64,000 nt of DNA, taken from the NCBI GenBank assembly GCA_963705155.1, contig CAVPJC010000017.1, forward strand, positions 310,001-374,000. Reading direction: 5' to 3'. Under the pieces are notes generated by a model. It did not search any database and was not told the DNA's origin. It saw only the letters and a list, made by a program, of their open reading frames with translations. Position 1 is the first letter of the stretch; each line of letters starts with the position of its first letter. This DNA is from CAVPJC01 sp963705155 (GTDB taxonomy: Bacteria; Chloroflexota; Anaerolineae; Anaerolineales; UBA4823). The translations under genes were made by a program, and so were the position numbers. Below are positions 36,435-46,657 of the stretch, piece by piece.

Positions 36435-39400
36435 ATGCACAAAACAACTGTTTTTAAACGTTGGTTAGTGTTGGGATTGGCATTTCTCCTGCTGTTACTG
36501 ACCGGCATGCAGCCGGTCTCAAGCCTGGCGCAGGCATCGCCGGGGCCTGTGATCAGGCTGCAATATGCGCAATTCGACCCGCTCGTGGAAGAGCCCCAGA
36601 TAGCCCGGGCAGAACTGAGCGAGGGCAGAGGCTGGCAGGCCAACCACCTATTTGCTGCAGTTTACCGGCCCGGTGCAGGAAGAATGGAAACGAAGCCTGG
36701 CCGAGGCCGGGGTGCGCCTGTACAGCTACATCCCCGAGCATGCTTTTATCGTCCAAATGGACAGCGCAGCCAGCGAGCAAATCCGCTCGCTGCCTTTTGT
36801 GCGCTGGGTGGGCCTGTTTCACCCGGCGTACCGCCTGGCAGGCAACCTGCGCACGCTGATGAGTGCCGGAAACACTGCCAGCATTGACGCTGTTGTAGAA
36901 ACCCTGCCAGATGCCGACCCGAATCTGCTGGCCGGGCAGATTGCCGCGCTAAACGGCGGCGGTGAGCGAGCAGTCTACCAACGAACTGGCCGGTTTTTTG
37001 CGCGTCTCGCTGCCGGCCTCCCGGCTGGTTGAGCTGGCAGCCCTGGATGGGGTGATCTGGGTGGAAGCTGTCCCGCTGCGAAAGCTGTTCAACGATGAGG
37101 GCGGCGGGACGATCATGCGCGCCGACGACGTGCGCTGCCACCCTGGGGCTTTACGGCAGCGGCCAGATCGTGGCTGTGGCCGATACCGGGTTGGATACCG
37201 GAAATCTGGGCACCATCCACCCGGATGTCGCCGGGCGCATCCTGCAGGCCTATGCCCTGGGGCGCGCTGGCGATTGGAGCGATTACGTCGCCCATGGCAC
37301 GCATGTGGTCGGGTCGGTGCTTGGCAATGGAACGGTATACGGCAGCTTGCCCGGAATACATCTCTACACCAACACTTACGCCGGCGTGGCTCCCGAGGCC
37401 AGCCTGGTGATCCAATCGATAGCAGATGCAATGGGCGGCCTGGGCGGCATCCCGCTCGACATCGGCACACTCTTCAACCAGGCTTATGGTGCCGGGGCGC
37501 GCCTGCACACCAACTCCTGGGGCGCTTCATCGGCAGGCGATTACAACAGCGACAGCCGCGCCGCCGACACCTTTATGTGGTCGCATAAAGATATGCTGGT
37601 ACTGTTTGCCGCCGGGAACGAGGGTGAAGATTATGACTACAACGGCGTGATCGATCTGGATTCCATCGGCGCGCCCGGCACGGCCAAAAATGTGCTCACC
37701 GTAGGGGCCTCGGAGAACTACCGCCCCAGCATTGCCAACACCTGGGGAGCGTTCTATTATGGCCCCCCGATTGGAAACGACCTGCGCGCCAACAACCCCG
37801 GCGGGATGGCGGCTTTCTCCAGCCGGGGGCCCACCAATGATGGGCGTGTGAAGCCCGATGTCGTGGCGCCCGGCAGCTTCATTGCCTCCATGCGTTCCAG
37901 GAAATATGTGTTCAACGACAATCTGGAAAGCGCCACCGGCGGCTACACCAGCAACTATGTACTGGATGGCTACTCGGGCACCGCTGCCTGGCAGCTGCGC
38001 AGCGATGACGCCCACAGCCCCAGCCACTCCTGGCGGCAGGTAGCCAGCGGCTCCTACAGCAACCAGTCCATGACCTTCCTGCTCACCCCGCCCATGGATG
38101 CCCGCCCGACCGGCGGCTATTTCGATGTGCAGTTCTGGCACAAGTACAGCCTCAGCTCCGGGGAGCAGCTCGCCATCGGCATCTTCGACGCCAACAACCT
38201 GGATAACAACAGCCTGTACACACTGAGCTCCAGCACTTCCCTGAGCAGCTATGGGCTGCGCAACGTGACTCTATCATTGTATGATTTCTTCTCGGCGCCA
38301 AGCTCGGTACGGATTGGTTTTGCCATCCTGACGGATGGCGCCAGCAACAGCACCTGGTGGCTGGATGATATCCGCGTGGATGGCTCCGACTGGGGCACGC
38401 TGAGCAGTGTTGGGCTGGCCCAGCCGGGCGATGCGCTGGACGAGGCCTATCTGATGATGGGCGGCACCAGCATGGCCACCCCGCTCACCGCCGGGGCAGC
38501 CGCCCTGGCGCGTGAATGGCTGGTGGAAAACCGTAGTTTTTCCAACCCCAGCGCTGCCTTGACGAAAGCCGTGCTGATCAACGGGGCGGCCGATATGAGC
38601 CCCGGGCAGTACGGCACCGGCGCAACGCGTGAAATACCCTCCCTGCGGCCCAACAACGTTACGGGCTGGGGGCGTGTAGACCTGGTGGGCAGCCTGAACC
38701 CGCCGCTGCCGCGCCAGGTGTGGCTGCTGGATAACACCAGCGGCCTGGGCAGCAGCGGCGCCAGCCTGAGCTATACGGTTACGGTGGGTCTGCCGGGGCA
38801 GCAGGCGCCCAACGCTGAAGGGGCCGGCCTGCCCGGCGGGTTGGCTGTTCAACCGGCGGCAGCCTCGGGCTACAACCCGGCCGATACCAACCCGGCGCCG
38901 CACAGCGTGGAACTCAAAGTGGATAACTGGCAGGCAGCCAGCGGCGGCGCACAGACAACCCCCAATGCCACGGAGACCACCGTTTCACTGGCGCTGGATG
39001 ATGGCAGCTTTGAAGGCGTGTATAACCTGGGCACCACGGCTTCCTACCAGTTCATCTGGCTGAACCGCTTCACGCCCGATGCGGCTGAATTTCCCTTCAA
39101 CCTGGAGCAAATCTGGGTGATGTTCTATGATCCGCAAGGGGTGCTGCAAACCGGCAGCGCCATCGATTTGGCTGTTTACCAGGACAGCGATGGCGATCCA
39201 GCCAACGGGGCCAATCTGCTGGCAACCTACCACACCAGCGTCCAGGCTGCGAATGGTGTCACCTGGTCGGTGTACAACCTCACCCCGGCTCTGGAAATTT
39301 CCGGCCCGGGCGATGTGCTCATCGCGGCAATCAACCGCTACGTGAATGACGGCGTAACCCCGCTCAGCTACCCCGCTACCATGGATACCACCACCAGCCA

Positions 39401-39923
39401 GGGGCGCGCCTGGCGAGGCTGGTGGATCGATATCCCGCCCGACCCGCCCATCCTGCCGCCCGATCTGTTCTTCCAGGCCTTTGCATCGGATGCAGCCTTC
39501 ACCGGAAGCTGGATGATCCGCGGCTACGGCAGCACTGGCAGCGCTCCACCCCCTGCAAACGAGCCGCTGCGCGTGACCCTGGCCTGGACGGATTATCCCG
39601 GCGCCCAGAGCGCGGCCCGCACTCTGGTCAACGACCTGGATCTGGAGGTGCTGGCGCCGGATGGCACCACGCGCTACTATGGCAACGCCGGGCTGTATGG
39701 AAGCGGGAACCCATGCCTGCGCAGCAGCACCCGGGATAACTGCAACAATGTGGAAGGGGTGGTCATCCCTGCGGCGCTGCCCGGCGTCTACACCATAACC
39801 GTGAGGGCCTATGAAATTGCCATCGGCCCGCAGCCCTTTGCTCTGGCTGCCAGCGGGGATAACCTGCTGCGGACGCTCACCGGCCCGTTGAAAAGCATCT
39901 ACCTGCCGGTGCTGGTTCATTAA
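36435..39923 (+). CDS. Secreted subtilisin-like serine protease (S8), multidomain, frameshifted near the N-terminus
   Basis: About 1160 residues. It starts at ATG 36435 with a signal peptide (KRWLVLGLAFLLLLLTGMQ). The N-terminal 210 residues, probably a pro-region, are split among frames with breaks near 36640, 36960 and 37140. From about 37140 the frame is clean. Catalytic triad: Asp in VAVADTGLDTG, His in HGTHVVGSV, Ser in GGTSMATPLTAG; the oxyanion Asn region is NSWGAS. A jelly-roll-like insert of about 150 residues (37910-38390, ending WWLDDIRVDG) separates the GPTNDGRVKPDVVAPG stretch from the catalytic Ser. C-terminal beta domains follow, the last a proprotein-convertase-like P-domain fold (LRVTLAWTDYPG). 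The protein ends IYLPVLVH, a tail shared by other exoproteins here. It degrades extracellular protein. Confidence 0.88.
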
Positions 39924-39931
39924 ATAAACTT

Positions 39932-39983
39932 CCCATCAAAAAAAGCCTGTGCAGTTTGCGACGCACAGGCTTTTTTTGATGGG
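39932..39983. terminator. Bidirectional terminator between subtilase and M3 peptidase genes
   Basis: A perfect 21-bp stem (39932-39952 with 39963-39983), 10-base loop, with A7 and T7 runs inside the arms so that both strands end in a T run. It serves the two convergent genes. Confidence 0.88.
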
Positions 39984-41704
39984 TCATCCAGCTTCCAGCT
40001 CGCCGATCACCTTTTCCATCAAGGCCACCGCACCTCCCAGCGTGCCCGGGTCCATGGCAAACCTGGCGCCGGCTGCGGCAAACAGCTCCGGCAAGGAGGC
40101 GGTGCCGCCCAGGGCCAGCGCCCGGCGGTAAGCGGCCACCGCCGCGGCCTGGTCGGCCAGGGCGTTGCGCCACACCTGCACCGCCCCAAGCTGCGCCAGG
40201 CCATACTCGACATAATAGAACGGATCGGTGTGGATGTGCAGCTTGCGCTGCCAGCCGGTCTTCATTTCTTCCTCTAGGCCGCTCCAATCCACGCCCGGCA
40301 TAAAGCGCTCCCACAGCTCGGCCCAGCCGGCGTCGCAGTTCGCCGGGTTGGCTGGCAGCCTGCGGATTTTCGTACACCCAATGCTGGAAGGCATCCACCA
40401 CCGCCATGTAAGGCCAGAAGAGCAGGCTGCGCTCCAGGTGTTCGATGCGGGCGCGGGCAGCTTCCTGGGCTGTATAAAAACCGCCATCGCTGGCCCGCAA
40501 GATAGGGCGAAGCCAGCAGCTCCATACCCATCGAGGCCACTTCGGCAAACTCCATGGGCACCTGCAGCTGCTGATTGTAGGGCAGGTGGAAACTTTCAAA
40601 TACGTGGAAGGCATGCCCGCCTTCGTGCAGCAGGGTCTGCACATCATCGTGCACGCCCACCGAATTGGCAAAGATAAACGGCCGCCGGGCAACCGGGAAA
40701 TCGGTGCAGTAACCGCCGGGGGCTTTGCCTTTGCGGTTATCCAGGTCCAGCAGGCCTTCAGTGCGCATGATGTCAAAATAGCTCACCCAGCTGCGGGTCC
40801 ACCTGCTGGAAAATCGCAGCCGTTTTCGCCTCCAGCTCAGCGATGGTGTGCGTACGGTTTCAAGGGCGGCTCGGCCGAGCGGGTCCACTTCCAGTCCCAG
40901 GGGCGCAGGCTCTCGACGCCCAGGCGCCGGCGGCGTTTTTCGTAAATGCGCCGGGCGGCCGGCACCACCACCTGCTCGATCGCCTGGTGAAAGCGGCGGC
41001 AGTCTTCCGGGGTGTAATCGAAGCGCAGCAGCTGCTGCCAGCGGTAGGCGCGGTAATCGGGCTTGCCGGCGTTGGCAGCAATCTTGCAGCGCAGATCCAG
41101 GAGTTTGACCCACAGCTCGTTGATCGCCTCCGGTCGGCCAGCTGGCGCTCGGCAGCCAGGCGCCAGGCGCTCTCGCGGCGCCGCGGTCGGCGTCCATGAT
41201 AGAACGGGCTGCAGTCTGGGCAATGGTGAGCTTCCTGCCCTTCCCAGACGACGGTCTGGGCGCCGATGATGCTTGTCATATTCTCGTGCCCAGCTTCAAG
41301 TCTTCGCTCAGCAGAGGCAGGTTGGCCTCGCGGAACAGGGCCGCTTCGAGCGCGCATGTTGCGCAGCGGGATCTCAAATCCGGCCGGCTCCAGACCGCTG
41401 GCGAGCAGTTTTTCTTTAAGCTGCTGCTCGGCGGCCTGGGCGGCGGGGAAGATCTCGTCCAGAAAGGTGTCATAGCGCTGTTTGGCATCTGATCGGTGGT
41501 ATCGACGGTGATGGCCACGTACAGGCGCTGGTAGGTTTCGTAGACCAGCAGCCCGAGCTGCGACCAATCCGCCAGCCAGGTTTCCAGACCTGGCAGCAGT
41601 TGAGTTGTGCGGGCGGCCAGTTCCTCATAATAGGGCTCCATCTGAGCCCACGGCCAGTGCATAAATTCATTGTGCGGAAGTTGGAAGCGAAGACATACAT
41701 CCAC
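39984..41704 (-). CDS. M3-family oligoendopeptidase (PepF/thimet type), many frameshifts
   Basis: About 573 codons between GTG 41704 (AAGAGAAA upstream) and the stop at 39984, normal for PepF-like enzymes. Pieces in successive frames are colinear: LPHNEFMHWPWAQMEPYYEE, LETWLADWSQLGLLVYETYQ, a middle region, then the zinc motif TLLHEGGHAFHVF (about 40590-40630), PMEFAEVASMGMELLASPYL, and the C-terminal AVAAYRRALALGG. HExxH reads HEGGH. At least five frame breaks occur in 1.7 kb, more than elsewhere, in a GC-rich stretch. It cleaves oligopeptides in the cytosol. It is likely functional in the organism, but a true pseudogene cannot be excluded. Confidence 0.78.
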
Positions 41705-41729
41705 TTTCTCTTTTGATCGGTTTTGAAAA

Positions 41730-43224
41730 TCAGGCCAGAAATTCCGGTTTTCGCAGATGCCAGTCGGTCAGATGACTGGTAGGCATGGGCAGCCTGGAGC
41801 AGGCGGTCTTCGCTGAAGTGCGGCCCCATCAACTGCATCCCAACCGGCAGGCCCTGCTGCGTCGAAGCCCGCCGGGAAGGCCAGCCCCGGCACGCCCGCC
41901 AGGTTGGCGGGCAGCGTAAAGACGTCCTCCAGGTACATGGCGAGCGGGTCGTCGCCGTGACCGCCGATGCGGAAGGCCGTGGTCGGGGCCACCGGCGCGG
42001 CAATGACATCCACATCCTCGAAGGCCTGCTCGAAATCGCGCTTGATCAGCGTGCGCACCTTCTGCGCCTGGCCGTAATAGGCGTCGTAATAGCCAGCCGA
42101 AAGCGCGTACGTGCCCAGCATAATGCGCCGCTTGACCTCCGGCCCGAACCTGGCCCCACGGGTGCGGCGGAAAACGTCCCACATGGCCTCGGCAGACAGG
42201 CGCGGCCCGTAGCGGATGCCATCGAAGCGCGCCAGGTTGGCGGAAGCCTCGGCCGGGGCGATCAGATAATAGACCGGCAGGGCATACTCGGTGTGCGGCA
42301 GGCTGATTTCGACCGACCTGAGCGCCCGTGGGCTTTCAGCACGGCAACCAGCTCGCCGGACGGCGCTTTCCACCTCCGGCTGGATGCCCGCCCGCCAGGA
42401 AATATTCCTGGGCACGCCCATACGCAGCCCGTGCAGGGCGGTGGGTCCGGCAGCTCTGCAGGTCTATGGCTGGCACAGGCAGGTCCAGGGTGGTGGCATC
42501 CTGCGGGTCGTGCCCGGCGATGGCGCTGAAAAGCAGGGCAGTATCGGCTGCGCTGCGTCCGAAGGCGCCCACGACATCCAGCGAGGAGCCATAAGCCACC
42601 AGCCCGTAGCGCGAAACTCGCCCGTAGGTGGGCTTGAGCCCGGTTACCCCGCAAAAGGAGGCCGGCTGGCGCACACTGCCGCCGGTATCAGTGCCCAGGG
42701 CCGCCGGCGCCATACGGGCTGCCACTGCGGCGGCGCTGCCGCCGCTGGAACCGCCCGGCACGCGCTCCAGTTCCAGGGGTTGTGGGTCACCCCATAGGCC
42801 GAATTTTCGGTGGAAGAGCCCATGGCAAATTCATCCGTGTTGGTCTTGCCCAGCACCACTGCCCCGGCGGCCGCAGGCGGCGACGGCTGTGGCGTCAAAG
42901 GGAGGGATGAAATTTTCCAGGATGCGCGAACCGCAGGTACAGCGCACGCCTGCCACGCAGAGCACATCTTTCACCGCCAGGGGCACCCCCAGCAGAACGG
43001 GAGGCGGCAAGTCCTGATCGCTTGCGCCACTCAAAAAGGCCCCGGTCTGCCTCAGCCGCCTGTTGCAGGGCTGCCTCCGGGGTGAGGGTGATGAAGGCGT
43101 GCAGCGATGGCTCCAGGGCTGCGATGCGCTCCAGGTAGAGGCGGGTGAGCTCAAGGCTGGAAAACTCGGCCTGGCGCAGCCCCTGTGTGATTTCGTTAAG
43201 GGTCAGGTCGGTCAATTCAGGCAT
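41730..43224 (-). CDS. gatA: Aspartyl/glutamyl-tRNA amidotransferase subunit A, frameshifted
   Basis: About 495 residues once repaired, normal for GatA. It starts MPELTDLTLNEITQGLRQ at 43224. The amidase Ser-cisSer-Lys catalytic set is present across frames: VPLAVKDVL (Lys), GGSSGGSAAAVAA (cis-Ser), and ALGTDTGGSVRQPA (nucleophile Ser). Then GLKPTYGRVSRYGLVAYGSS and VKRRIMLGTYALSAGYYDAY. It ends HLRKPEFLA with stop at 41730. It hydrolyses glutamine to feed ammonia to GatB. Frame breaks near 43040, 42850, 42760, 42440, 42330 and 41830. As an essential gene in organisms that rely on this route, its breaks argue strongly for sequence errors. Confidence 0.9.
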
Positions 43225-43268
43225 AGCACCCACCAGGCGAAGGCGATGGGCGCACCCCTTCCGGGCCT

Positions 43269-43557
43269 TCACTCCAGCACCGGGGGAACGCGGAACTGCC
43301 CGGCTTCTACCTGGGGCGCATTCGCCAGCAGTTCCTGCCGGCTCAGCCCGGGTTGAGGTTCGTCGGCCCGCAGCACGCTGCGCGGCGGAGAACGCTGGAG
43401 GTCGGCGGAATATCGGTCGGTATCCAGGCCCTTTAAGCTGCTCAAAATAATCCAAAATAGCGGAAAGCTGCTGGCGGTAGAGCGCCTTTTCATCATCGCT
43501 GAGCTCCAGGCGCGCCAGGCTGGCAATGTGTTCGACTTGTTCCAGGGTGAGGGTCAT
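43269..43557 (-). CDS. gatC: Aspartyl/glutamyl-tRNA amidotransferase subunit C, one frameshift
   Basis: About 96 residues from ATG 43557: MTLTLEQVEHIASLARLELS, DDEKALYRQQLSAILDYFEQ, then after a frame change near 43435 DTDRYSADLQRSPPRSVLRA and the end GQFRVPPVLE. This is the small belt-like subunit that holds GatA and GatB together. It lies 44 bases upstream of gatA on the same strand. Confidence 0.9.
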
Positions 43558-43579
43558 GGCGAGAATTATATCAAACATT

Positions 43580-44550
43580 TTACCAGCCGGCGGCATACCA
43601 GCGCAGGTACTGTTCCACATGAGCGCTCCAGTAGGCCTCTTCGTGATAACCCGGGAAGAGATGCCACTCATGCGGAATGCCCTTTTCGGCCAGCACACCT
43701 TCAAACCAGCGTGCCGATTTCAGGATGGACGGCCGGTCTTTTTCACCGATATCCAGGTAGATGCGCGGCAGCGCCTCTGGCGGGATGTCATCCAGCCAGC
43801 CGCGCACCTGCGGCAGTATCTGACCAGAACACCGGCAGGCTGTGCCCACCGATGGCGCCGAATAACTCCCAATGACTGAGACCCAGATGCACCGCCCAAC
43901 CGGCGCCGCGCGAAAGCCCGCCGACAGCCCGGTAAGACCGCTCAGACAGGCTGCGGTAATTCCGATCGATGAGCGGGATCAACTTTTCGACTACAACTTC
44001 CCCAAAGGGGTCGTTCTCCGGCTGCTCCCACAGGCGGTCGCGCGGCATGACAATCAGAAAAGGGGGCAACATCGCCAGATCCAATCAGGCGGCTGGCGGT
44101 TTCATCGGCCCCCAGGCGGTCCCACTGGTCGTTGTTGTAGTTCTGCCCGTGGATCAGGTACAACACCGGGTAGCGGCGTTCAGGCTGTTGATCGTAGCAG
44201 GGAGGCAGGTAGACGCTGTATTCCATCGGCAGGCGCAACCGCCCATCCGGCAGGCTGAATTGCTCCAGCCTGCCGGGCTGCGACCAACAGGCCAGGACGG
44301 TGGGTGAAGCGGTTGGAGATGGCGAGATCGTTGCTGAGGCGGTGGGCTGCGGTTTTTCCACAGCCGGAGGAGAGGCGCTTGTGACCGTTGGTGATGCTGC
44401 CGGGGCCGGCGATGCAGCTGCCGGCTTGATGAGCGCCACAGTGGGGGCGGGGCCGCCAGCCTGGGACGACACCTGACAGGCTGCCAGGCCGGTTGCCAGG
44501 CAGGCAATCAGGATGATCAGCATAATTCCTACAGGCCGCCGCACGCACAC
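43580..44550 (-). CDS. Secreted esterase lipoprotein (esterase D / feruloyl esterase-like), frameshifted
   Basis: About 325 residues in three frames (breaks near 44075 and 43830). It starts at GTG 44550 with an Arg-rich n-region and a lipobox (GLAAC), followed by a Pro/Thr/Ser linker (about residues 28-88). The alpha/beta-hydrolase domain has YSVYLPPCYDQQPERRYPVL, the nucleophile elbow GGLSRGAGW, an Asp in YLDIGEKDRPS and the terminal His in GYHEEAYWSAH. It matches the putative esterase family (PF00756-type). By family it removes acyl or feruloyl groups from polysaccharides; the substrate is unknown. It is transcribed toward gatC with a 22-base gap. Confidence 0.82.
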
Positions 44551-44689
44551 AGTTTATCAGATGGGCGGGCGTCCGTCCAGCAGGCAGAATACCGGCGCAC
44601 AACGGGCAGCCGGCGCGCCAAACCAGCATACCTCTTCTTTAGCGATTTCCTGGTTGAGAGGCTGCCGGGTTTTCAGCGTATGAGAATTG

Positions 44690-44950
44690 TCAGCGCGGTT
44701 CGATGGTGAATTTTATGGCAGTGCGGACCTTCTCGTCAATTTCGACATCCACAAATTCTGGAATACACACAATGGTGTAACCGTCTTCAGCAAGATAGCT
44801 CCTTGCCAGCGCCATCGCTTTGACAGCTTGATTGATTGCACTGGCGCCAATCGCCTGTACTTCGACGCGCTTATTCTCGCGAAAAACGCCAGCGATGGCC
44901 CCCGCCACAGCAGAAGTTCGTGATCTGCCAGATACTTTGATGATGTCCAC
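44690..44950 (-). CDS. spoVS: SpoVS family small protein
   Basis: An 86-residue protein starting at GTG 44950 with GGAGG 7 bases upstream; the longer open frame adds an unlikely Cys/Arg-rich head. The sequence DIIKVSGRSRTSAVAGAIAG and QAIGASAINQAVKAMALARS is the highly conserved SpoVS core. SpoVS is named for Bacillus sporulation, but it is an Alba-like nucleic-acid-binding protein found also in non-sporing Chloroflexota and Deinococcota. No sporulation gene lies near it. Its role here is unknown, perhaps RNA or DNA binding. Confidence 0.95.
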   Translation of the reverse strand: MDIIKVSGRSRTSAVAGAIAGVFRENKRVEVQAIGASAINQAVKAMALARSYLAEDGYTIVCIPEFVDVEIDEKVRTAIKFTIEPR

Positions 44951-45131
44951 GTGACTTCCTCCCCTACACAATCGTGTTGGCCGGGTTGGCGGCGCTTCAG
45001 GGTGACGACAACTGCAATTCCATTGTACAAGATTTTTAACCAGTTGCAAGCGCGCTTCGATCAAATCTTGGTGAAACTCAAATTTTGTTGTAAACTAATT
45101 GTGGTAAATAATAGAAATCAAGGAGGTTTGT

Positions 45132-46256
45132 ATGGATGCACCAAGTTTCAAAGATTTGGACGTGCCGCCGCGGATTTTGCTCGGGCCTGGTCCCAGCACC
45201 GCCGCGCCACGGGTCTTGCGCGCCCTTTCCACGCCATTACTGGGCCACCTCGATCCGCAATTTCTCAAGATCATGAGCGAAGTGCAGCAGCTCCTGCGCT
45301 ACGTCTTCCAGACCCAAAATGAGCTCACCCTGCCGGTATCCGGCACGGGCAGCGCCGGTATGGAAGCCTCTTTGTGCAACTTCATCGAGCCGGGGGATCG
45401 TGTTCTGGTGTGCGTGATGGGATATTTTGGTGAGCGGCTGGTGGATATGGCCGGGCGTTACGGCGCCCAGGTAGAACGGCTGGACCGGCCGTGGGGGCAG
45501 GTCTTCGACCCGGATGAGATTGAGAGCGCCCTGCGGGGTAAAAGCTATAAGCTGGTGGCGCTGGTGCATGCCGAAACTTCCACCGGGGCGCTCCAGCCAG
45601 GGATTGCCCAGATTGCGGCAGCCGCCCACCGCAGCGGCGCCCTGCTGGTGCTGGATACGGTCACATCATTGGGCGGCTTGCCCGTGGAGATTGACGCCTG
45701 GGATGTGGATATTTCATACAGCGGGTCGCAAAAGAACCTCTCGGCCCCGCCCGGGCTGGCGCCCATCACCATCTCGCCCCGGGCACGCGAGGTGCTGCGC
45801 AGCCGCAAGACGCCGGTGGCGAACTGGTATCTGGATCTGAGCATGCTGGATAAATACTGGGGCAATGAGCGCACCTACCACCACACGGCGCCCATCAGCA
45901 TGAATTATGCCCTCCGCGAGGCGCTGCGCATGGCAGCCGAGGAAGGCCTGGAGGCGCGCTTTGCCCGTCACAGCGCCAATGCCAGTTTGCTGTGGAAAGG
46001 GCTGGAAGACCTGGATCTACCGCCCCTGGTGGCGCTGGCAAACCGGCTGCCCACCCTGACCACGCCGCAAATCCCGCCCTCGGTGGACGATGCCGGCGTA
46101 CGGCGGCGTTTGCTGGATACTTACAATATCGAAATTGCGGGCGGTTTTGGCCCCTTGAAAGGCAAAGTCTGGCGCATCGGGTTAATGGGTTACAGCAGCC
46201 GGGCCGAGAACGTGCTGCTGCTGCTGGCCGCTCTGCGCGAGATTCTGCAGGGCTGA
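45132..46256 (+). CDS. Class V aminotransferase (alanine/serine-glyoxylate type)
   Basis: A 374-residue PLP enzyme with AAGGAGG before the ATG. It shows PRILLGPGPSTAAPRVLRAL, LPVSGTGSAGMEAS, VHAETSTG, VLDTVTSLGGLPVEIDAWDV and the PLP lysine in SGSQKNLSAPPGLAPI. This is the alanine-glyoxylate / serine-glyoxylate aminotransferase group, making glycine from glyoxylate. Its promoter lies in the 181-base region between it and the divergent spoVS. It is separated from the next genes by 44 bases and may be the first gene of a longer operon. Confidence 0.92.
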   Translation: MDAPSFKDLDVPPRILLGPGPSTAAPRVLRALSTPLLGHLDPQFLKIMSEVQQLLRYVFQTQNELTLPVSGTGSAGMEASLCNFIEPGDRVLVCVMGYFGERLVDMAGRYGAQVERLDRPWGQVFDPDEIESALRGKSYKLVALVHAETSTGALQPGIAQIAAAAHRSGALLVLDTVTSLGGLPVEIDAWDVDISYSGSQKNLSAPPGLAPITISPRAREVLRSRKTPVANWYLDLSMLDKYWGNERTYHHTAPISMNYALREALRMAAEEGLEARFARHSANASLLWKGLEDLDLPPLVALANRLPTLTTPQIPPSVDDAGVRRRLLDTYNIEIAGGFGPLKGKVWRIGLMGYSSRAENVLLLLAALREILQG

Positions 46257-46300
46257 TTCCTGCCCTTGCCCTGCTCTCAGGTCTGTGGCACAATACCAGT

Positions 46301-46657
46301 ATGTCACGCTGGATCTGTTTCGTCCTGGCACTTATTGTCGGCGCGGCGGGGGGTTTGTTGTATGGCTGGCAGATCAACCCCGTGAAATATGTGGATACCA
46401 CGCCTGATTCGCTGCGGGTGGACTACCGCAGTGATTACGTCTTAATGACAGCAGAAGCCTATCACATTGATAAAGACCTGGCGGTGGCAGCTCGGCGCCT
46501 GGCGATGTTGGGCAGCGCTCAGCCAGCCGATATCGCCCTGGAGGCCGTGCTGTTTGCCGAAGCCCAGGGCTGGATGGACGCCGACCTGGCCCTGATGCGC
46601 GAGCTTTACATGGCCTTGCAAACCTGGAACCCGGCCCTGGAGAGCCCCGCGCCATGA
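46301..46657 (+). CDS. Membrane-anchored protein of unknown function, short paralogue
   Basis: A 118-residue protein starting at ATG 46301. It has one N-terminal membrane segment (ICFVLALIVGAAGGLLYGW), then an outside domain of about 90 residues: PVKYVDTTPDSLRVDYRSDY and a helical region. The membrane segment and the PVxYxxTxPxSLRxDxxxxY stretch recur in the next gene, so the two arose by tandem duplication. Its stop overlaps the next start (ATGA). It resembles uncharacterised Anaerolineae proteins (recalled, not searched). No function can be assigned. Confidence 0.8.
   Translation: MSRWICFVLALIVGAAGGLLYGWQINPVKYVDTTPDSLRVDYRSDYVLMTAEAYHIDKDLAVAARRLAMLGSAQPADIALEAVLFAEAQGWMDADLALMRELYMALQTWNPALESPAP

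Noticed and set aside
45992..46260. C-terminal region of the class V aminotransferase as a separate gene
   Set aside because: The aminotransferase frame is continuous and ends normally at 46256.
45992..46300. N-terminal extension of the small membrane protein
   Set aside because: It lies inside the class V aminotransferase gene in another frame, and is Arg/Ala/Gly-rich shadow sequence.
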